Shown one piece after another: positions 1 through 8,328 of a stretch of DNA of 64,000 nt (its first letter is position 1; the number at the start of each line of letters is the position of its first letter). The notes beneath the pieces are model-generated. The model did not search any database. It saw nothing but the letters and a program-made list of their open reading frames with translations, and was not told the origin of the DNA. The stretch is from the NCBI RefSeq assembly GCF_900177725.1, contig NZ_FXAT01000011.1:1-64000 (forward strand), given 5' to 3'. The stretch comes from Paraburkholderia susongensis. Its GTDB lineage: Bacteria; Pseudomonadota; Gammaproteobacteria; Burkholderiales; Burkholderiaceae. Position numbers and translations under genes: made by a program.

Positions 1-575
1 TAGTCCCGCTTCGGATAGCCCTGCCTGAGACCGGGGCCGCCGAGTGCCATCACGACCGGGTAGGGATAGCGCTCGCTGAGGAGCTGGTCGGTGATGTCCA
101 CGACGCTGGCGTCCTGGAAGATCCGGCTCGCGCAGTGCTTCGTGGCGAGCCACAGCCAGGGGCGCACGATGAGGCGGTAGAAGGCGCGGCGGTTGTCGGT
201 GCCCATCTGCCTGACGCCTGTGATGAGGCCTGAGATCGTGCGGCTGCCTGCGCCTGCGCCTGCGCCTGCGCCTGCATCGGCATCGGCCGCGTCGCTGTCG
301 TCCAGCATTGCCGGACTGGAGAGTCCGTTGCCATCGAAAGCGATTGAAATATCGATGACCCTGCCGATCAGCCTATCCGGCACCACTAGTTCCTGCGCCT
401 GCCACAGCCCGAGCGTTGGACTTTCAACCGTCGCCACGTCAAGCGCGTAGCGGTAAAGCCGGCCCAGGGCTTCGGTTCCGCTCAGGCGCAGGGGCGCGAG
501 CACCGGCTCGTTGCCCCAGGTGGGCAGCGCGTCACTGGACATACTTAAGATGCGGTTCTGGGATGGCTTGAACAT
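1..575 (-). CDS. vgrG: VgrG (TssI) type VI secretion spike protein, N-terminal part
   Basis: The first 191 codons of a VgrG/TssI protein, cut by the window edge. VgrG trimers form the spike at the tip of the type VI secretion tube and carry effectors out of the cell. The opening segment (GNEPVLAPLRLSG, then GRLYRYALDV) is the N-terminal gp27-like domain of Burkholderia VgrG proteins, and VRPWLWLA continues that fold. The ATG at 575 is the first start after an in-frame TGA. It lies 41 bases after a PAAR gene on the same strand, the usual PAAR-VgrG arrangement. Around residues 101-110 there is an alanine-glycine run encoded by five perfect copies of a hexamer, which is unusual inside this otherwise conserved domain. 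The C-terminal region, and any effector fused to it, is outside the window. Confidence 0.9.
   Translation of the reverse strand, partial: MFKPSQNRILSMSSDALPTWGNEPVLAPLRLSGTEALGRLYRYALDVATVESPTLGLWQAQELVVPDRLIGRVIDISIAFDGNGLSSPAMLDDSDAADADAGAGAGAGAGSRTISGLITGVRQMGTDNRRAFYRLIVRPWLWLATKHCASRIFQDASVVDITDQLLSERYPYPVVMALGGPGLRQGYPKRD
246..275. repeat. Hexanucleotide tandem repeat (5 copies) inside vgrG
   Basis: GCCTGC is repeated five times without error (GCAGGC on the coding strand), followed by two copies of ATCGGC. Each unit encodes Ala-Gly in vgrG, so gain or loss of copies would change protein length without breaking the frame. Confidence 0.9.
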
Positions 576-616
576 GCGTGCGCGGATAAGAACAGGTTCA
601 GACAGTCAGAAAGCAA

Positions 617-868
617 TCACGACGCAAGCAGAATCGCGCCGCAGCCCGTGCTGTCACCGGCATAACCGACCCGCTTGCCGTTGTGTATCCACTGGCCGGT
701 CGCGATGACCGGATAGACGCCGCCGCACTTCGGACACTCGACGCCGTGTCCGTCGAGTGCAACGGGGATGCCGCCATGCATGAGATCTCGCGCGGCTTCG
801 ACGACCGTACCGCCGTGAGTGGTTCTGCCGCCGAGCCGGATCATTGGCTGGTCGTTTCCGTTCTTCAT
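617..868 (-). CDS. PAAR domain protein (type VI secretion spike cap)
   Basis: An 83-residue single-domain PAAR protein. PAAR proteins form the sharpened cone on top of the VgrG trimer, hold a metal ion and help recruit effectors. The sequence shows the expected pattern: a short polar start, MIRLGGRTTHGG, HGGIPVALDGHGVECPKCG, and a closing GDSTGCGA stretch; histidines and cysteines are the likely metal ligands. A clear Shine-Dalgarno site (AAGGATGA) lies just before the ATG at 868. The vgrG gene follows 41 bases downstream. No extra C-terminal domain is present, so this PAAR would have to carry cargo by adaptor or through VgrG. Confidence 0.9.
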   Translation of the reverse strand: MKNGNDQPMIRLGGRTTHGGTVVEAARDLMHGGIPVALDGHGVECPKCGGVYPVIATGQWIHNGKRVGYAGDSTGCGAILLAS

Positions 869-1085
869 CGTTCATCCTTGCTGATGTGCGAACGACAAGT
901 ATCGGAAGCGCCATGGTCTGGCGTCTATCGGAATTGGACTAATTTTTATCCTGATAGAGCAATTTTTGGTTTGCGCGAGCCACTCAAGGCACAACTCCGC
1001 AAAGCGATCGTGCAATACCGCTGGGGTGATCCAGCGCCCGAGGCGAGCGGCTTTATCGAAACTTCATCGCCGCTATGGCAAGGCC

Positions 1086-1652
1086 TTATCGACCATAGCG
1101 CAGCACCGTACTCGTCGCGGCGATCACATGGTCCTTGATCGCCGCGAGAAACGCGTCGCGCGTCAGGCCGGCCGGCAATGCGTCGGGCGGCAGATCGAGC
1201 GCATAGACCTGCGCGAGATAGTGATGCGGCACATCGCCGACCGGCGGACACGGCCCGTAATAGCCTGGACCGCCGGTGCGATTCGTGCCGGCAACGCTGC
1301 CGTGCGGCGCGGCTTCGCCGGCCGCGAGCCCCATGGTTGTCGGCGCGATGCCGTACACGATCCAATGCACGATGCCCAATCCTTTCGCGCCGTCGGGATC
1401 GAAAATCGTGACCGCGAAACTCCGGGTGCCGGCCGGCGCATTTTGCCATTGCAGCGCCGGCGACACGTTGCCACCGCCGCAGCTATTGGCGCTCGCCGCG
1501 TGACTCGCGTCGAGCGTGCCGCCGTCGGCGAGTCCCGGTGACGACACCGCAAACGCCTGCACCGCGTACGCCTGTACGCTCGCACAAGCGAGCAACACGC
1601 AGGCGCCGACAGAGAGCAGGCGCCGTGCGATGTCCAGATTGCTTCGGGTCAT
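1086..1652 (-). CDS. YbhB/YbcL family (PEBP, Raf-kinase-inhibitor-like) secreted protein
   Basis: A 188-residue protein with an N-terminal export signal (basic RRLLS, hydrophobic VGACVLLACASV, cleavage near AYA) followed by a phosphatidylethanolamine-binding-protein domain. Family marks are the FDPDGAKG segment with VHWIVYGIA, the APHGS and YYGPCPP stretches that build the ligand pocket, and HHYLAQVYALD. Bacterial members are periplasmic; their ligand is rarely known. The start at 1652 is chosen because GGAGG lies 7 bases before it and the signal peptide begins there; the frame stays open further upstream but that extension has no homology-like features. It stands alone, with a 145-base gap on the transporter side. 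Confidence 0.9.
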   Translation of the reverse strand: MTRSNLDIARRLLSVGACVLLACASVQAYAVQAFAVSSPGLADGGTLDASHAASANSCGGGNVSPALQWQNAPAGTRSFAVTIFDPDGAKGLGIVHWIVYGIAPTTMGLAAGEAAPHGSVAGTNRTGGPGYYGPCPPVGDVPHHYLAQVYALDLPPDALPAGLTRDAFLAAIKDHVIAATSTVLRYGR

Positions 1653-1797
1653 GGTGGGCCTCCGTGTCTGGAAGGTAACCGCCGACGCAGCGGCGAACGC
1701 ATCATTCGAATCAGTCGAGACGCTGTTCGCGTCCGGCAACTGAGGCAAATATACGCTGCCCAGGTTGTCCTTCACACCGCCTTCGGTTGGACGGTGG

Positions 1798-3177
1798 TCA
1801 ATCCGCGCGCGGACCCTGAGCTTTCGCATAAGGCAGGAACGCGGCCAGCAGAACCGCAACCGCCACACTGAGTGCGAGACCATAGAGCGCCAGCGTGAAG
1901 TCATGCGTTCTCGCCCGCGCGACGCCGACCAGCCACGGCGCAAAGAAGCCCGCCAGTCCGCTGATGGCATTGATCAGCGCCATGCCGCCCGCGGCGCCGG
2001 CACCGGCGAGAAATGTCGGCGGTATGGTCCAGAAGACGCTCAGCGACCCGACGATACCCGCCGCCGCGATGCAGATGAACGTGAACGAGACGAGCGGCAT
2101 CGACGAAGTCAAACCGCTTGCCGCGAGTCCGGCCGTACCGACGATCAGCGAGCCTGTCAGATGCCAGCGGCGCTCCATCGTGCGATCGGAGTGTCTCGCG
2201 TTGGCGATCATCGCAATTGCACCGAGGATGAACGGAATCGCACTGACAAACCCGATCTCCATGATCGACAGGTCGGTGAGTTGGCGGATCACCTGCGGCA
2301 GCCACGTCGACACGCCGAAGAAGCCGATTCCGATGCAGCAATAGAGAAGCCCGAGCAGCCACACCATCGGCGCCGTCAGCGCCTTCCTGAAAGTCGCACT
2401 GCCCTTGGCCGCGGCGCTCGCCTGCTCGCTCGCCATCGTGCGCACGAGCCAGTTGCGCTCCGCCGGGCTCAGCCAGCGCGCTTCGGAAGGCCGGTTGACC
2501 ATGTAGAAGAAGGCGATCACACCGAGCAGGATCGCGGGCGCGCCTTCGAGAATCATCATCCAGCGCCAGCCCGAAAAACCGCCCTTCTCATGGAAGTGCG
2601 AAATGATCAGCGCGGAAATCGGCGAGCCGATGATGAGCGACACGATGTTCGCTGAGTAGACCTGACTAATCGCTTTGCCGAGATGGCGTGCCGGAAACCA
2701 GAGTGCGAGGTAGTACAGCACCGAAGGGAAGAACCCGGCTTCGACGATACCGAGCAGAAGACGCGCGGCGTACAACTGCTGCGGCGTCTGCACGAAGGCC
2801 ATGCCGACCGACACGATCCCCCACGTGAACATGATCCGTGCAAGCCACGTGCTCGCTCCGAAGCGATGCATAAGCATATTGCTCGGCACTTCGAACAGGA
2901 TGTAGCCGAGATAGAAGATGCCGGCCGCGAAGCCGAACATCTCCGGCCCCATGCCGAGTTCCTGATTCATCTGCAGGGCCGCAAAGCCGATATTCGCGCG
3001 ATCGAGATAGTTGATGAACCACGCGACGAAGATGAGCGGCACGAGCCGCCATGTGACGCGGCTGATGAGCTTCTTCTCCGCGTCTTCGGAAAGCACGGTA
3101 TCGAGTGTGCCTGTCCCGTGAGCGTCGTCGATACGAGCGGCTCCTGGTGGGGACAGCGTGGCAGCCGTTTCTTTCAT
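1798..3177 (-). CDS. MFS transporter, ACS (anion:cation symporter) family
   Basis: A 459-residue inner-membrane transporter with about 12 hydrophobic segments. The opening VAWFINYLDRANIGFAAL, then FEVPSNMLMHRFG and the loop between segments 6 and 7 (RPSEARWLSPAERNWL) are typical of the ACS family (phthalate, tartrate, glucarate and hydroxyphenylacetate permeases), which import organic acids with protons. The start at 3177 has an AGAGGA site 7 bases upstream; an earlier in-frame start at 3231 lacks one. It is the last gene of the minus-strand set epimerase - RidA - transporter, so it probably imports the substrate of that set. The exact substrate cannot be read from the sequence. Confidence 0.92.
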   Translation of the reverse strand: MKETAATLSPPGAARIDDAHGTGTLDTVLSEDAEKKLISRVTWRLVPLIFVAWFINYLDRANIGFAALQMNQELGMGPEMFGFAAGIFYLGYILFEVPSNMLMHRFGASTWLARIMFTWGIVSVGMAFVQTPQQLYAARLLLGIVEAGFFPSVLYYLALWFPARHLGKAISQVYSANIVSLIIGSPISALIISHFHEKGGFSGWRWMMILEGAPAILLGVIAFFYMVNRPSEARWLSPAERNWLVRTMASEQASAAAKGSATFRKALTAPMVWLLGLLYCCIGIGFFGVSTWLPQVIRQLTDLSIMEIGFVSAIPFILGAIAMIANARHSDRTMERRWHLTGSLIVGTAGLAASGLTSSMPLVSFTFICIAAAGIVGSLSVFWTIPPTFLAGAGAAGGMALINAISGLAGFFAPWLVGVARARTHDFTLALYGLALSVAVAVLLAAFLPYAKAQGPRAD

Positions 3178-3299
3178 GATGATCCTCTGACATTGAATGG
3201 GAATACAGACGTCGCGCTTTGTCGTCGTCATGAATCGCGGGAGATCGGCAAGCGTGCAGACCTGCCTGCTGAGGGAATCCCCGCGGTTATCTGGTTAGC

Positions 3300-3695
3300 T
3301 CAGCGCGATGCCGCGGCTGCGTTCGGCTCGGCGGCATAGGCGACGATCTCGATCCTCATGCCGGGAACGACCAGCGAACTCACGATCACCGTCGAACGAT
3401 TCGGATACGGCGTCTGAAAATACTGTCGATAAACGCTGTCGACCACCGCGACGTCCGCCACGTCGATCAGATAGATCAGCACCTGCGCCACGTCACGCAG
3501 CGAGGCGCCGGCGGCCTTCAACGCGAGGGCGAGATTGCCGAACGTCAAATGCGCCTGATCCTCGACGGCGCCCGTGTCGATCGAGCCGTCGGCACGGACC
3601 GGTCCGTGCGCGGTGTAGATCACGCCCGCCGCACGGGTTGCCCAGGAAAAAGGTTGAGCGAGTGGCGGGAGCGGTGTTTCGATAACGTCGATCAT
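3300..3695 (-). CDS. RidA/YjgF/YER057c family protein
   Basis: A 131-residue RidA-family protein. Canonical RidA hydrolyses reactive enamine/imine intermediates; many relatives in catabolic clusters have other deaminase or hydrolase roles. Visible family marks are the FSWATRAAGVIYTAHGP start, EDQAHLTFGNLALALKAAG, VLIYLIDV and the C-terminal PNRSTVIVSSLVVPGMRIEI block, whose arginine and glutamate correspond to the ligand-binding residues of the family. The start at 3695 is chosen on family length; an upstream in-frame ATG at 3740 abuts the stop of the epimerase gene. It sits between the epimerase and the transporter, suggesting a role in the same pathway. Confidence 0.88.
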   Translation of the reverse strand: MIDVIETPLPPLAQPFSWATRAAGVIYTAHGPVRADGSIDTGAVEDQAHLTFGNLALALKAAGASLRDVAQVLIYLIDVADVAVVDSVYRQYFQTPYPNRSTVIVSSLVVPGMRIEIVAYAAEPNAAAASR

Positions 3696-3740
3696 GATGG
3701 GCTCGGCAGGTTCAAATGAAACGCGTTGCTGTCGCCGCAA

Positions 3741-4700
3741 CTACAGCGATTCCGCGAAATGCGCGATGGTGTCGGCAAGCGAATGACTCGCCGAAAATCC
3801 GAGTTCACGCCGTGCCGCGCCGACATCCGATGGCGCCGGACGAACATGCGGGAACGCGGCGAAACCACCTTCGGGCAACTTGAGTTCGGCAATCGTGAGC
3901 GACGGATAACGCTCGCGCACGACGTCGATGAATTCATCGAGCGAAAACCACTGACCCGTTGCGATGTTGTAGACGCGCTGCTTCGGCGCGGATGCGCGTA
4001 GCGCCACGAGATTGGCCGCCGCGCAATCTCGCGCATCGATGAATTCCTCGCGGCCATTCCATGTGAGGATCGGGTCGTCGAGACGCGCCGCCACGCCGCC
4101 TTTGCCGGCGTCGAGCAGGCAGCTCAGCAGCTTGCCCGGTACGCTCGTCGCGGCCTCTTTCCCTGCGCCGAGGACTGCCCCGTAGCGCAGCACGACGACG
4201 TTCACGCCATAGAGTGACGCATACGCCAGCGCCAGATGTTCGCTCGCCACCTTGGTGACGGCATAAATGCTCGCGGGCCGCTCGCTGACGATCCGATACG
4301 GGAAATCTTCCGCAATCGGCATGGCTGGCAGCGAGGCGAACGCCGAATACATCACCGTCGTCGAGCTCGCGATCACGACGCGCGCCAGATTGCGTCGCCG
4401 CGCGATCTCGAGAACATTGGCCGTTCCCATCGTGTTGACGTGGACACCCGCGAGCGGATCGCGGCGGATCGCCGTCGACAGCAGCGCCGCCGTATGCACG
4501 ATCGACACGACGCCGTGACTCGCCACCAGGTCATCGAGCCGCGCGAAATCGGTCACATCGCACGACACCACGTTCAACCCGCTCGCTTCGGCCTCGCTGT
4601 TCGGAGCCACGTCGACCAGCAGAACCTCCTCGCCCTGCGCCCGTAGCTGGGCCGCCGTCAGCCGGCCAATCATCCCCGCGCCCGTAATCAGCACAGTCAT
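3741..4700 (-). CDS. NAD-dependent epimerase/dehydratase (extended SDR)
   Basis: A 319-residue extended short-chain dehydrogenase. The NAD-binding motif TGAGMIGR is at residues 6-13 and the acidic end of the second strand is VDVAP; the catalytic pair is in SIYAVTK. SSTTVMYS supplies the catalytic Ser/Thr. Such proteins act as sugar epimerases, dehydratases or lactone/uronate dehydrogenases in the cytoplasm. An AAGGAGA site precedes the ATG at 4700. It is the first gene of a minus-strand unit and lies opposite the hydrolase-porin pair across a 181-base divergent promoter region. The substrate is unknown. Confidence 0.9.
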   Translation of the reverse strand: MTVLITGAGMIGRLTAAQLRAQGEEVLLVDVAPNSEAEASGLNVVSCDVTDFARLDDLVASHGVVSIVHTAALLSTAIRRDPLAGVHVNTMGTANVLEIARRRNLARVVIASSTTVMYSAFASLPAMPIAEDFPYRIVSERPASIYAVTKVASEHLALAYASLYGVNVVVLRYGAVLGAGKEAATSVPGKLLSCLLDAGKGGVAARLDDPILTWNGREEFIDARDCAAANLVALRASAPKQRVYNIATGQWFSLDEFIDVVRERYPSLTIAELKLPEGGFAAFPHVRPAPSDVGAARRELGFSASHSLADTIAHFAESL

Positions 4701-4763
4701 CTTCGTCTCCTTGTTTCACCGGAGGGCAGCGTGCGCTGCCTGTTTCTCACCGGACTGGTCGTA

Positions 4764-4829
4764 AAGATACGAGTGCAAATTTCTTACGTCAACACAAAAT
4801 TATGTTGATTTTATAAATTTCTACGTTAA
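4764..4829. promoter_or_regulatory. Divergent promoter with inverted repeat and paired direct repeats
   Basis: An AT-rich island between divergent genes. On the minus strand TTGACG (4787-4792) and TATCTT (4764-4769) are 17 bases apart, a good sigma70 promoter for the epimerase unit. TCAACA (4789-4794) and TGTTGA (4803-4808) form an inverted repeat with an 8-base gap that overlaps this -35 box. Two related 15-16 base blocks, AAATTTCTTACGTCAA (4777-4792) and AAATTTCTACGTTAA (4815-4829), are directly repeated 38 bases apart. These are candidate operators, possibly for the GntR-type regulator encoded at 7032-7919; binding is inferred. Confidence 0.6.
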
Positions 4830-4881
4830 TTATACGAACCCTCACAACCTGCAAAAGCGCACACGCACACGGAGCAAGCTC

Positions 4882-5778
4882 TTGTTCAAGATCAGAAATC
4901 GACTCAGCCCTCAGATGCCGCTACCGACGCCGCAGGCGCAGGCGTATGAAGAATGCGTGCTCGGGTGGTCGTCGCGGGACTATCCGCAACTGCGGGCCGC
5001 GAAGGACATCGCCTACGGCACGCATCCCGCGCAGCGCTACGACGTCTACGGTGCGGAGCATATGGCCGATGCGCCGATCGTCGTGTTCCTGCACGGCGGC
5101 GGCTGGACCAACGGCTACAAGGAATACGCGGCGTTCATGGCGCCCTCGGTCGTGGCCGCGGGCTGCGTGCTCGTCACGCCGGGCTATCGCCTCGCGCCCG
5201 AACATCCGTTGCCGGCAGCTTTCGATGACGGGATCGCACTGCTCCGTTCACTGGCCGCGACACGCCCTGCCTGGGCCGGTAACGCGCGGCGCGTGATCCT
5301 CGCCGGTCATTCGGCGGGCGGACATCTCGCCGCGCTGCTCGCGCTGCGGCCCGACGCGCTGCATGCAGCCGGCGTCGATCCGCGCATCGTCGCCGGCTGC
5401 ATGCCGGTGAGCGGCATCTTTGATCTGCATCATCCGCAGCCTGCGCCCGGTTCGCTGGAAGCGCGCGTGTACGAGATGGTGCTCGGCCCCGACACCGACG
5501 ACGCACGCATGAGTCCGCTCTGCTGGGTGCGCGGCAACACGGTTCCGATGGCGCTGACCTATGGCGAACACGACAGCGACCGGGTCGTTCTCTCGAACCG
5601 CCGCATGGCGAGCCTGCTCGCCTTGCAGCCCGCCGCGGTGTCCTGCGAGGTCGAGCGCGCCGCCGATCACTTCGCGACCCACACCATGCTCGAACGCGCC
5701 ACGCACCCCTGGTACGCGCGGCTCGCCGCACTCGCACACGACAGCGCCAGCCCTTGCGCGCCCCGCATCCATTCCTGA
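4882..5778 (+). CDS. Alpha/beta hydrolase, hormone-sensitive-lipase/kynurenine-formamidase-like
   Basis: A 298-residue cytoplasmic hydrolase. The oxyanion-hole motif HGGGW and the nucleophile elbow GHSAGG are those of the HSL (GDXG) esterase and arylformamidase group; the late ADHFATHTML segment supplies the catalytic histidine and GEHDSD the probable acid. The start is taken as TTG at 4882 because GGAGC lies 6 bases before it; the next ATG at 4915 lacks a ribosome site. The porin gene follows after 26 bases. With RidA and an epimerase across the promoter, an ester, lactone or amide substrate is plausible, but this is inference. Confidence 0.85.
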   Translation: MFKIRNRLSPQMPLPTPQAQAYEECVLGWSSRDYPQLRAAKDIAYGTHPAQRYDVYGAEHMADAPIVVFLHGGGWTNGYKEYAAFMAPSVVAAGCVLVTPGYRLAPEHPLPAAFDDGIALLRSLAATRPAWAGNARRVILAGHSAGGHLAALLALRPDALHAAGVDPRIVAGCMPVSGIFDLHHPQPAPGSLEARVYEMVLGPDTDDARMSPLCWVRGNTVPMALTYGEHDSDRVVLSNRRMASLLALQPAAVSCEVERAADHFATHTMLERATHPWYARLAALAHDSASPCAPRIHS

Positions 5779-5804
5779 CGACATACCCACCGGAGACCAT
5801 TGAG

Positions 5805-6953
5805 ATGAAACGAGCCGAAGTCAAAGCATCCGCGCTTGCGGGCACCGTTCTGGCGCTATCCGCCGCCACCTGCCAGGCGCAATCGAACGTCACGCTGTAC
5901 GGCATCATCGACGCGAGCATCGACTACGTGTCGAACGAAGGCGGCCACCATGCCATCCAGGCGCAGAACGGCATGATCAACGGCAGCCGGTGGGGCCTGA
6001 AAGGCCAGGAAGATCTGGGCGGCGGCACGAGCGCGATATTCCAGCTCGAGAACGGCTTCAACATCTTCAACGGGAAGCTCGGCCAGGGCGGGCGAATGTT
6101 CGGCCGCCAGGCATGGATAGGACTGCAGGACAACAGGTTCGGCACCGTGACGTTCGGGCGACAGTACGACCCGACGATCTGGTATCTGGCCATCTATACG
6201 GGCGGCTTCAACGGCGGCACCGCCTTCGCCCATCCGTTCGACAACGACAACATGGGCAACTCGTTCCGCCTCGACAATTCGGTCGAGTACACGAGCCCGA
6301 CGTGGAACGGCCTTTCGATGCGCAGCATGTATGCCTTCTCGAACCAGCCCGGCTTCAAGGACAATCGCGCATACAGCGCCGGCGCGGGCTATTCGCGAGG
6401 CGGCCTGAATCTCGGCACCGCGTTCATCATCATCGATAACGTCGGCACCACCGCGGGGGGCGCCGTCGACGGCAGTTCGACCGGCGACGCGACGTGGATC
6501 GGCAGCCGCCAGATGGTCTGGGGCGCCGCGGCGAATTACACGTATGGGAACGGTACCTACGGCGCGACGTGGACGCACACGCGGATCGACAACGGGACCT
6601 CGGTGAATCTCGGCGGCTACAAGCCGTTGGGCGACGCCGGCATGAGTCTCGACAACTTCGACGTGAACGTGACGTACAAGGTGACGCCGGCCGTTGCCCT
6701 GCTCGGCACCTATACCTACACGATGTCGCGTTTCACCAACTCACAGGTCAGTGCCCGTCCGAAGTGGAATCAGTTCAACGCGCAGATCGAATACTTCCTG
6801 TCGAAGCGCACGGATGTCTATCTCAATGCCATCTATCAGCATGTGAGCGGCGGTGAAAACACCCCGTTTGCCAATGCGATTCTCTGCGGCTATTCGCAAT
6901 CGTCGTCGCCGAGTCAGGTCGTGGTCGGGCTGGGGATGCGGCATCGGTTCTGA
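5805..6953 (+). CDS. Gram-negative porin (Burkholderia OmpC-like)
   Basis: A 382-residue outer-membrane trimeric porin. It has a signal peptide ending TCQAQS, the family start SNVTLYGIIDASIDY, the repeated amphipathic strand pattern (SRWGLKGQEDLGGG, GRQAWIGLQ, GTVTFGRQYDP) and the obligatory C-terminal aromatic ending HRF recognised by the outer-membrane assembly machinery. GGAGACC precedes the ATG at 5805. Its coupling to the hydrolase gene suggests an outer-membrane entry route for the same substrate that the ACS transporter moves across the inner membrane. Confidence 0.95.
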   Translation: MKRAEVKASALAGTVLALSAATCQAQSNVTLYGIIDASIDYVSNEGGHHAIQAQNGMINGSRWGLKGQEDLGGGTSAIFQLENGFNIFNGKLGQGGRMFGRQAWIGLQDNRFGTVTFGRQYDPTIWYLAIYTGGFNGGTAFAHPFDNDNMGNSFRLDNSVEYTSPTWNGLSMRSMYAFSNQPGFKDNRAYSAGAGYSRGGLNLGTAFIIIDNVGTTAGGAVDGSSTGDATWIGSRQMVWGAAANYTYGNGTYGATWTHTRIDNGTSVNLGGYKPLGDAGMSLDNFDVNVTYKVTPAVALLGTYTYTMSRFTNSQVSARPKWNQFNAQIEYFLSKRTDVYLNAIYQHVSGGENTPFANAILCGYSQSSSPSQVVVGLGMRHRF

Positions 6954-7031
6954 TCGGCGCGAGGCATGGCAGCGTGTTCCGGCAAAAGCGCATCGAAGAG
7001 GCTTCGCCGGAACGCGCACCCGATCGGCGCA

Positions 7032-7919
7032 TCAAGCCTTCGCCGATTCGCCCGATTTACGCGTTCGCCGTGGCGTGGCGCGTTTGACTTCTGGCGAAGC
7101 CTCGCGCGTCGTCGTGCGGGTACGTGGCGCCCCGGTGGAACGGGCCGTTCTGGCGCCGGCCGTTCTGGCGAGCGCCGGAGCCGGCTCGGCGAGCGGTTCG
7201 TCGAGATAGTCGACCACACTGAGCGTTGCGTTCAGATGGTCGCGCAGCACCGCGCAGGCCCGGTTCGCATCGCGCGACAGGGTCGCCTCCATGAGCGCCT
7301 GGTGCTCGTCGAAGATACTGTCGGTCCTAGCCGTGAAGCCGAGCCGAGCCAGACGAAGCCGGCGATAACGTTCGGCATGATCGATGAGCTGCCCGTTGAT
7401 CCGGTGCAGCCACGGCGAACTCGCGGCGGCAAGCAGCGCCCGGTGAAAGCGCCGATGCGCGGCTTCCCATGAGTCGATGCCTTCGACATCGTCGAGCGAC
7501 GTCGGAACCGGCTCATGCGTGAGCTTGTAAAACGCCGCGGAAATTTCCGCGCCCCAGTCGGCGTCGCCGTGAAGGATGGACTCGGTGAGCAGGTTGGTTT
7601 CGATATGAATGCGCGCGGCAACGATATCGCGAAGATCGTCAGCCGATACCGGCGCGACGCGAAAACCGCGCTGCCCCTCGTTCGATACGAGCCCTTCACG
7701 GCTCAGCAGCATCAGGGCCTCGCGGATCGGGCTCATGCCGAGACCATAGCGGTCCTGCAATCCCTGCAGGCGGAGCTTCGAGTCCGGCTCCAGCGCGCCC
7801 GACAGGATGTCCCTGTGCAGCAGCCTGTACGCCTGATCCGAAAGCGTCCGCTCGCCCTCTTCGGCATGGGGAGCGCGCGCAGTGCGCGAGCCAACAGGAT
7901 TTCGGCTGATCGATTTCAT
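7032..7919 (-). CDS. GntR family transcriptional regulator, FCD subfamily
   Basis: A 295-residue repressor-type regulator. Residues about 25-95 form the GntR winged helix (LSDQAYRLLHRDILSG, then MSPIREALMLLSREG), and residues 100-235 form the helical FCD effector domain (ARIHIETNLL, HRRFHRALL, EHQALMEATL), which binds small carboxylates through a metal. The final 55 residues are an extra tail of alternating Ala, Arg, Thr and Pro, highly basic and unlike the family core. It lies after the porin in the opposite orientation and most likely controls the 1798-6953 cluster. Two CTGTACAG palindromes overlap its own promoter. Confidence 0.92.
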   Translation of the reverse strand: MKSISRNPVGSRTARAPHAEEGERTLSDQAYRLLHRDILSGALEPDSKLRLQGLQDRYGLGMSPIREALMLLSREGLVSNEGQRGFRVAPVSADDLRDIVAARIHIETNLLTESILHGDADWGAEISAAFYKLTHEPVPTSLDDVEGIDSWEAAHRRFHRALLAAASSPWLHRINGQLIDHAERYRRLRLARLGFTARTDSIFDEHQALMEATLSRDANRACAVLRDHLNATLSVVDYLDEPLAEPAPALARTAGARTARSTGAPRTRTTTREASPEVKRATPRRTRKSGESAKA

Positions 7920-7993
7920 TTCGGGTAGTCAGTGCGAGGCGGGTGGGCTTCGCGCCCATTTCAGACAACGACTTTTTGCAAAATCATACGCGG

Positions 7994-8038
7994 ATTATAA
8001 ATTTTTTGGTGACAGGCTGTACAGATCCTGCTGTACAG
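7994..8038 (-). promoter_or_regulatory. Promoter of the GntR gene with two CTGTACAG palindromes
   Basis: On the minus strand a perfect TATAAT lies at 7994-7999, about 75 bases before the regulator start. The 8-base palindrome CTGTACAG occurs at 8017-8024 and 8031-8038, centres 14 bases apart; the first covers the expected -35 position. This looks like a site for autoregulation. The remaining part of the 7920-8328 gap shows no convincing gene. Confidence 0.5.
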
Positions 8039-8328
8039 CTCCTTTAGACCGGCGCGATACGGCCAAGCCGCCGGTCGCGATATACGTGATGTCGCCGTAC
8101 CGAGCCTGATTGCGTGCGGCCACAGATATGATTTTTCATGGCGACGCCAAACAGCAATCACGGCGAGGACGTTGTTTCGAGATGGAGCGGATGGCATATT
8201 GCGGCTCGGACTGGCTGACTGCGTCCTGGTCGTCTTACTGCATCGGGTGGATGACTCGCACGCATCCTACTGTCCGCTAAATAAAGGGAGTTATAAGAAT
8301 GTCCGGCAAACACGATTGGTATTGAGCA

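Noticed and set aside
193..450. Plus-strand frame with an Ala-Pro repeat
   Set aside because: It is the antisense of the vgrG hexamer repeat; the minus-strand VgrG reading matches a known family.
869..1085. Possible gene fragment in either strand (for example a frame reading ITPAVLHDRFAELCLEWLA)
   Set aside because: No start, ribosome site or confident family match; the similarity to a transposase or other protein could not be supported.
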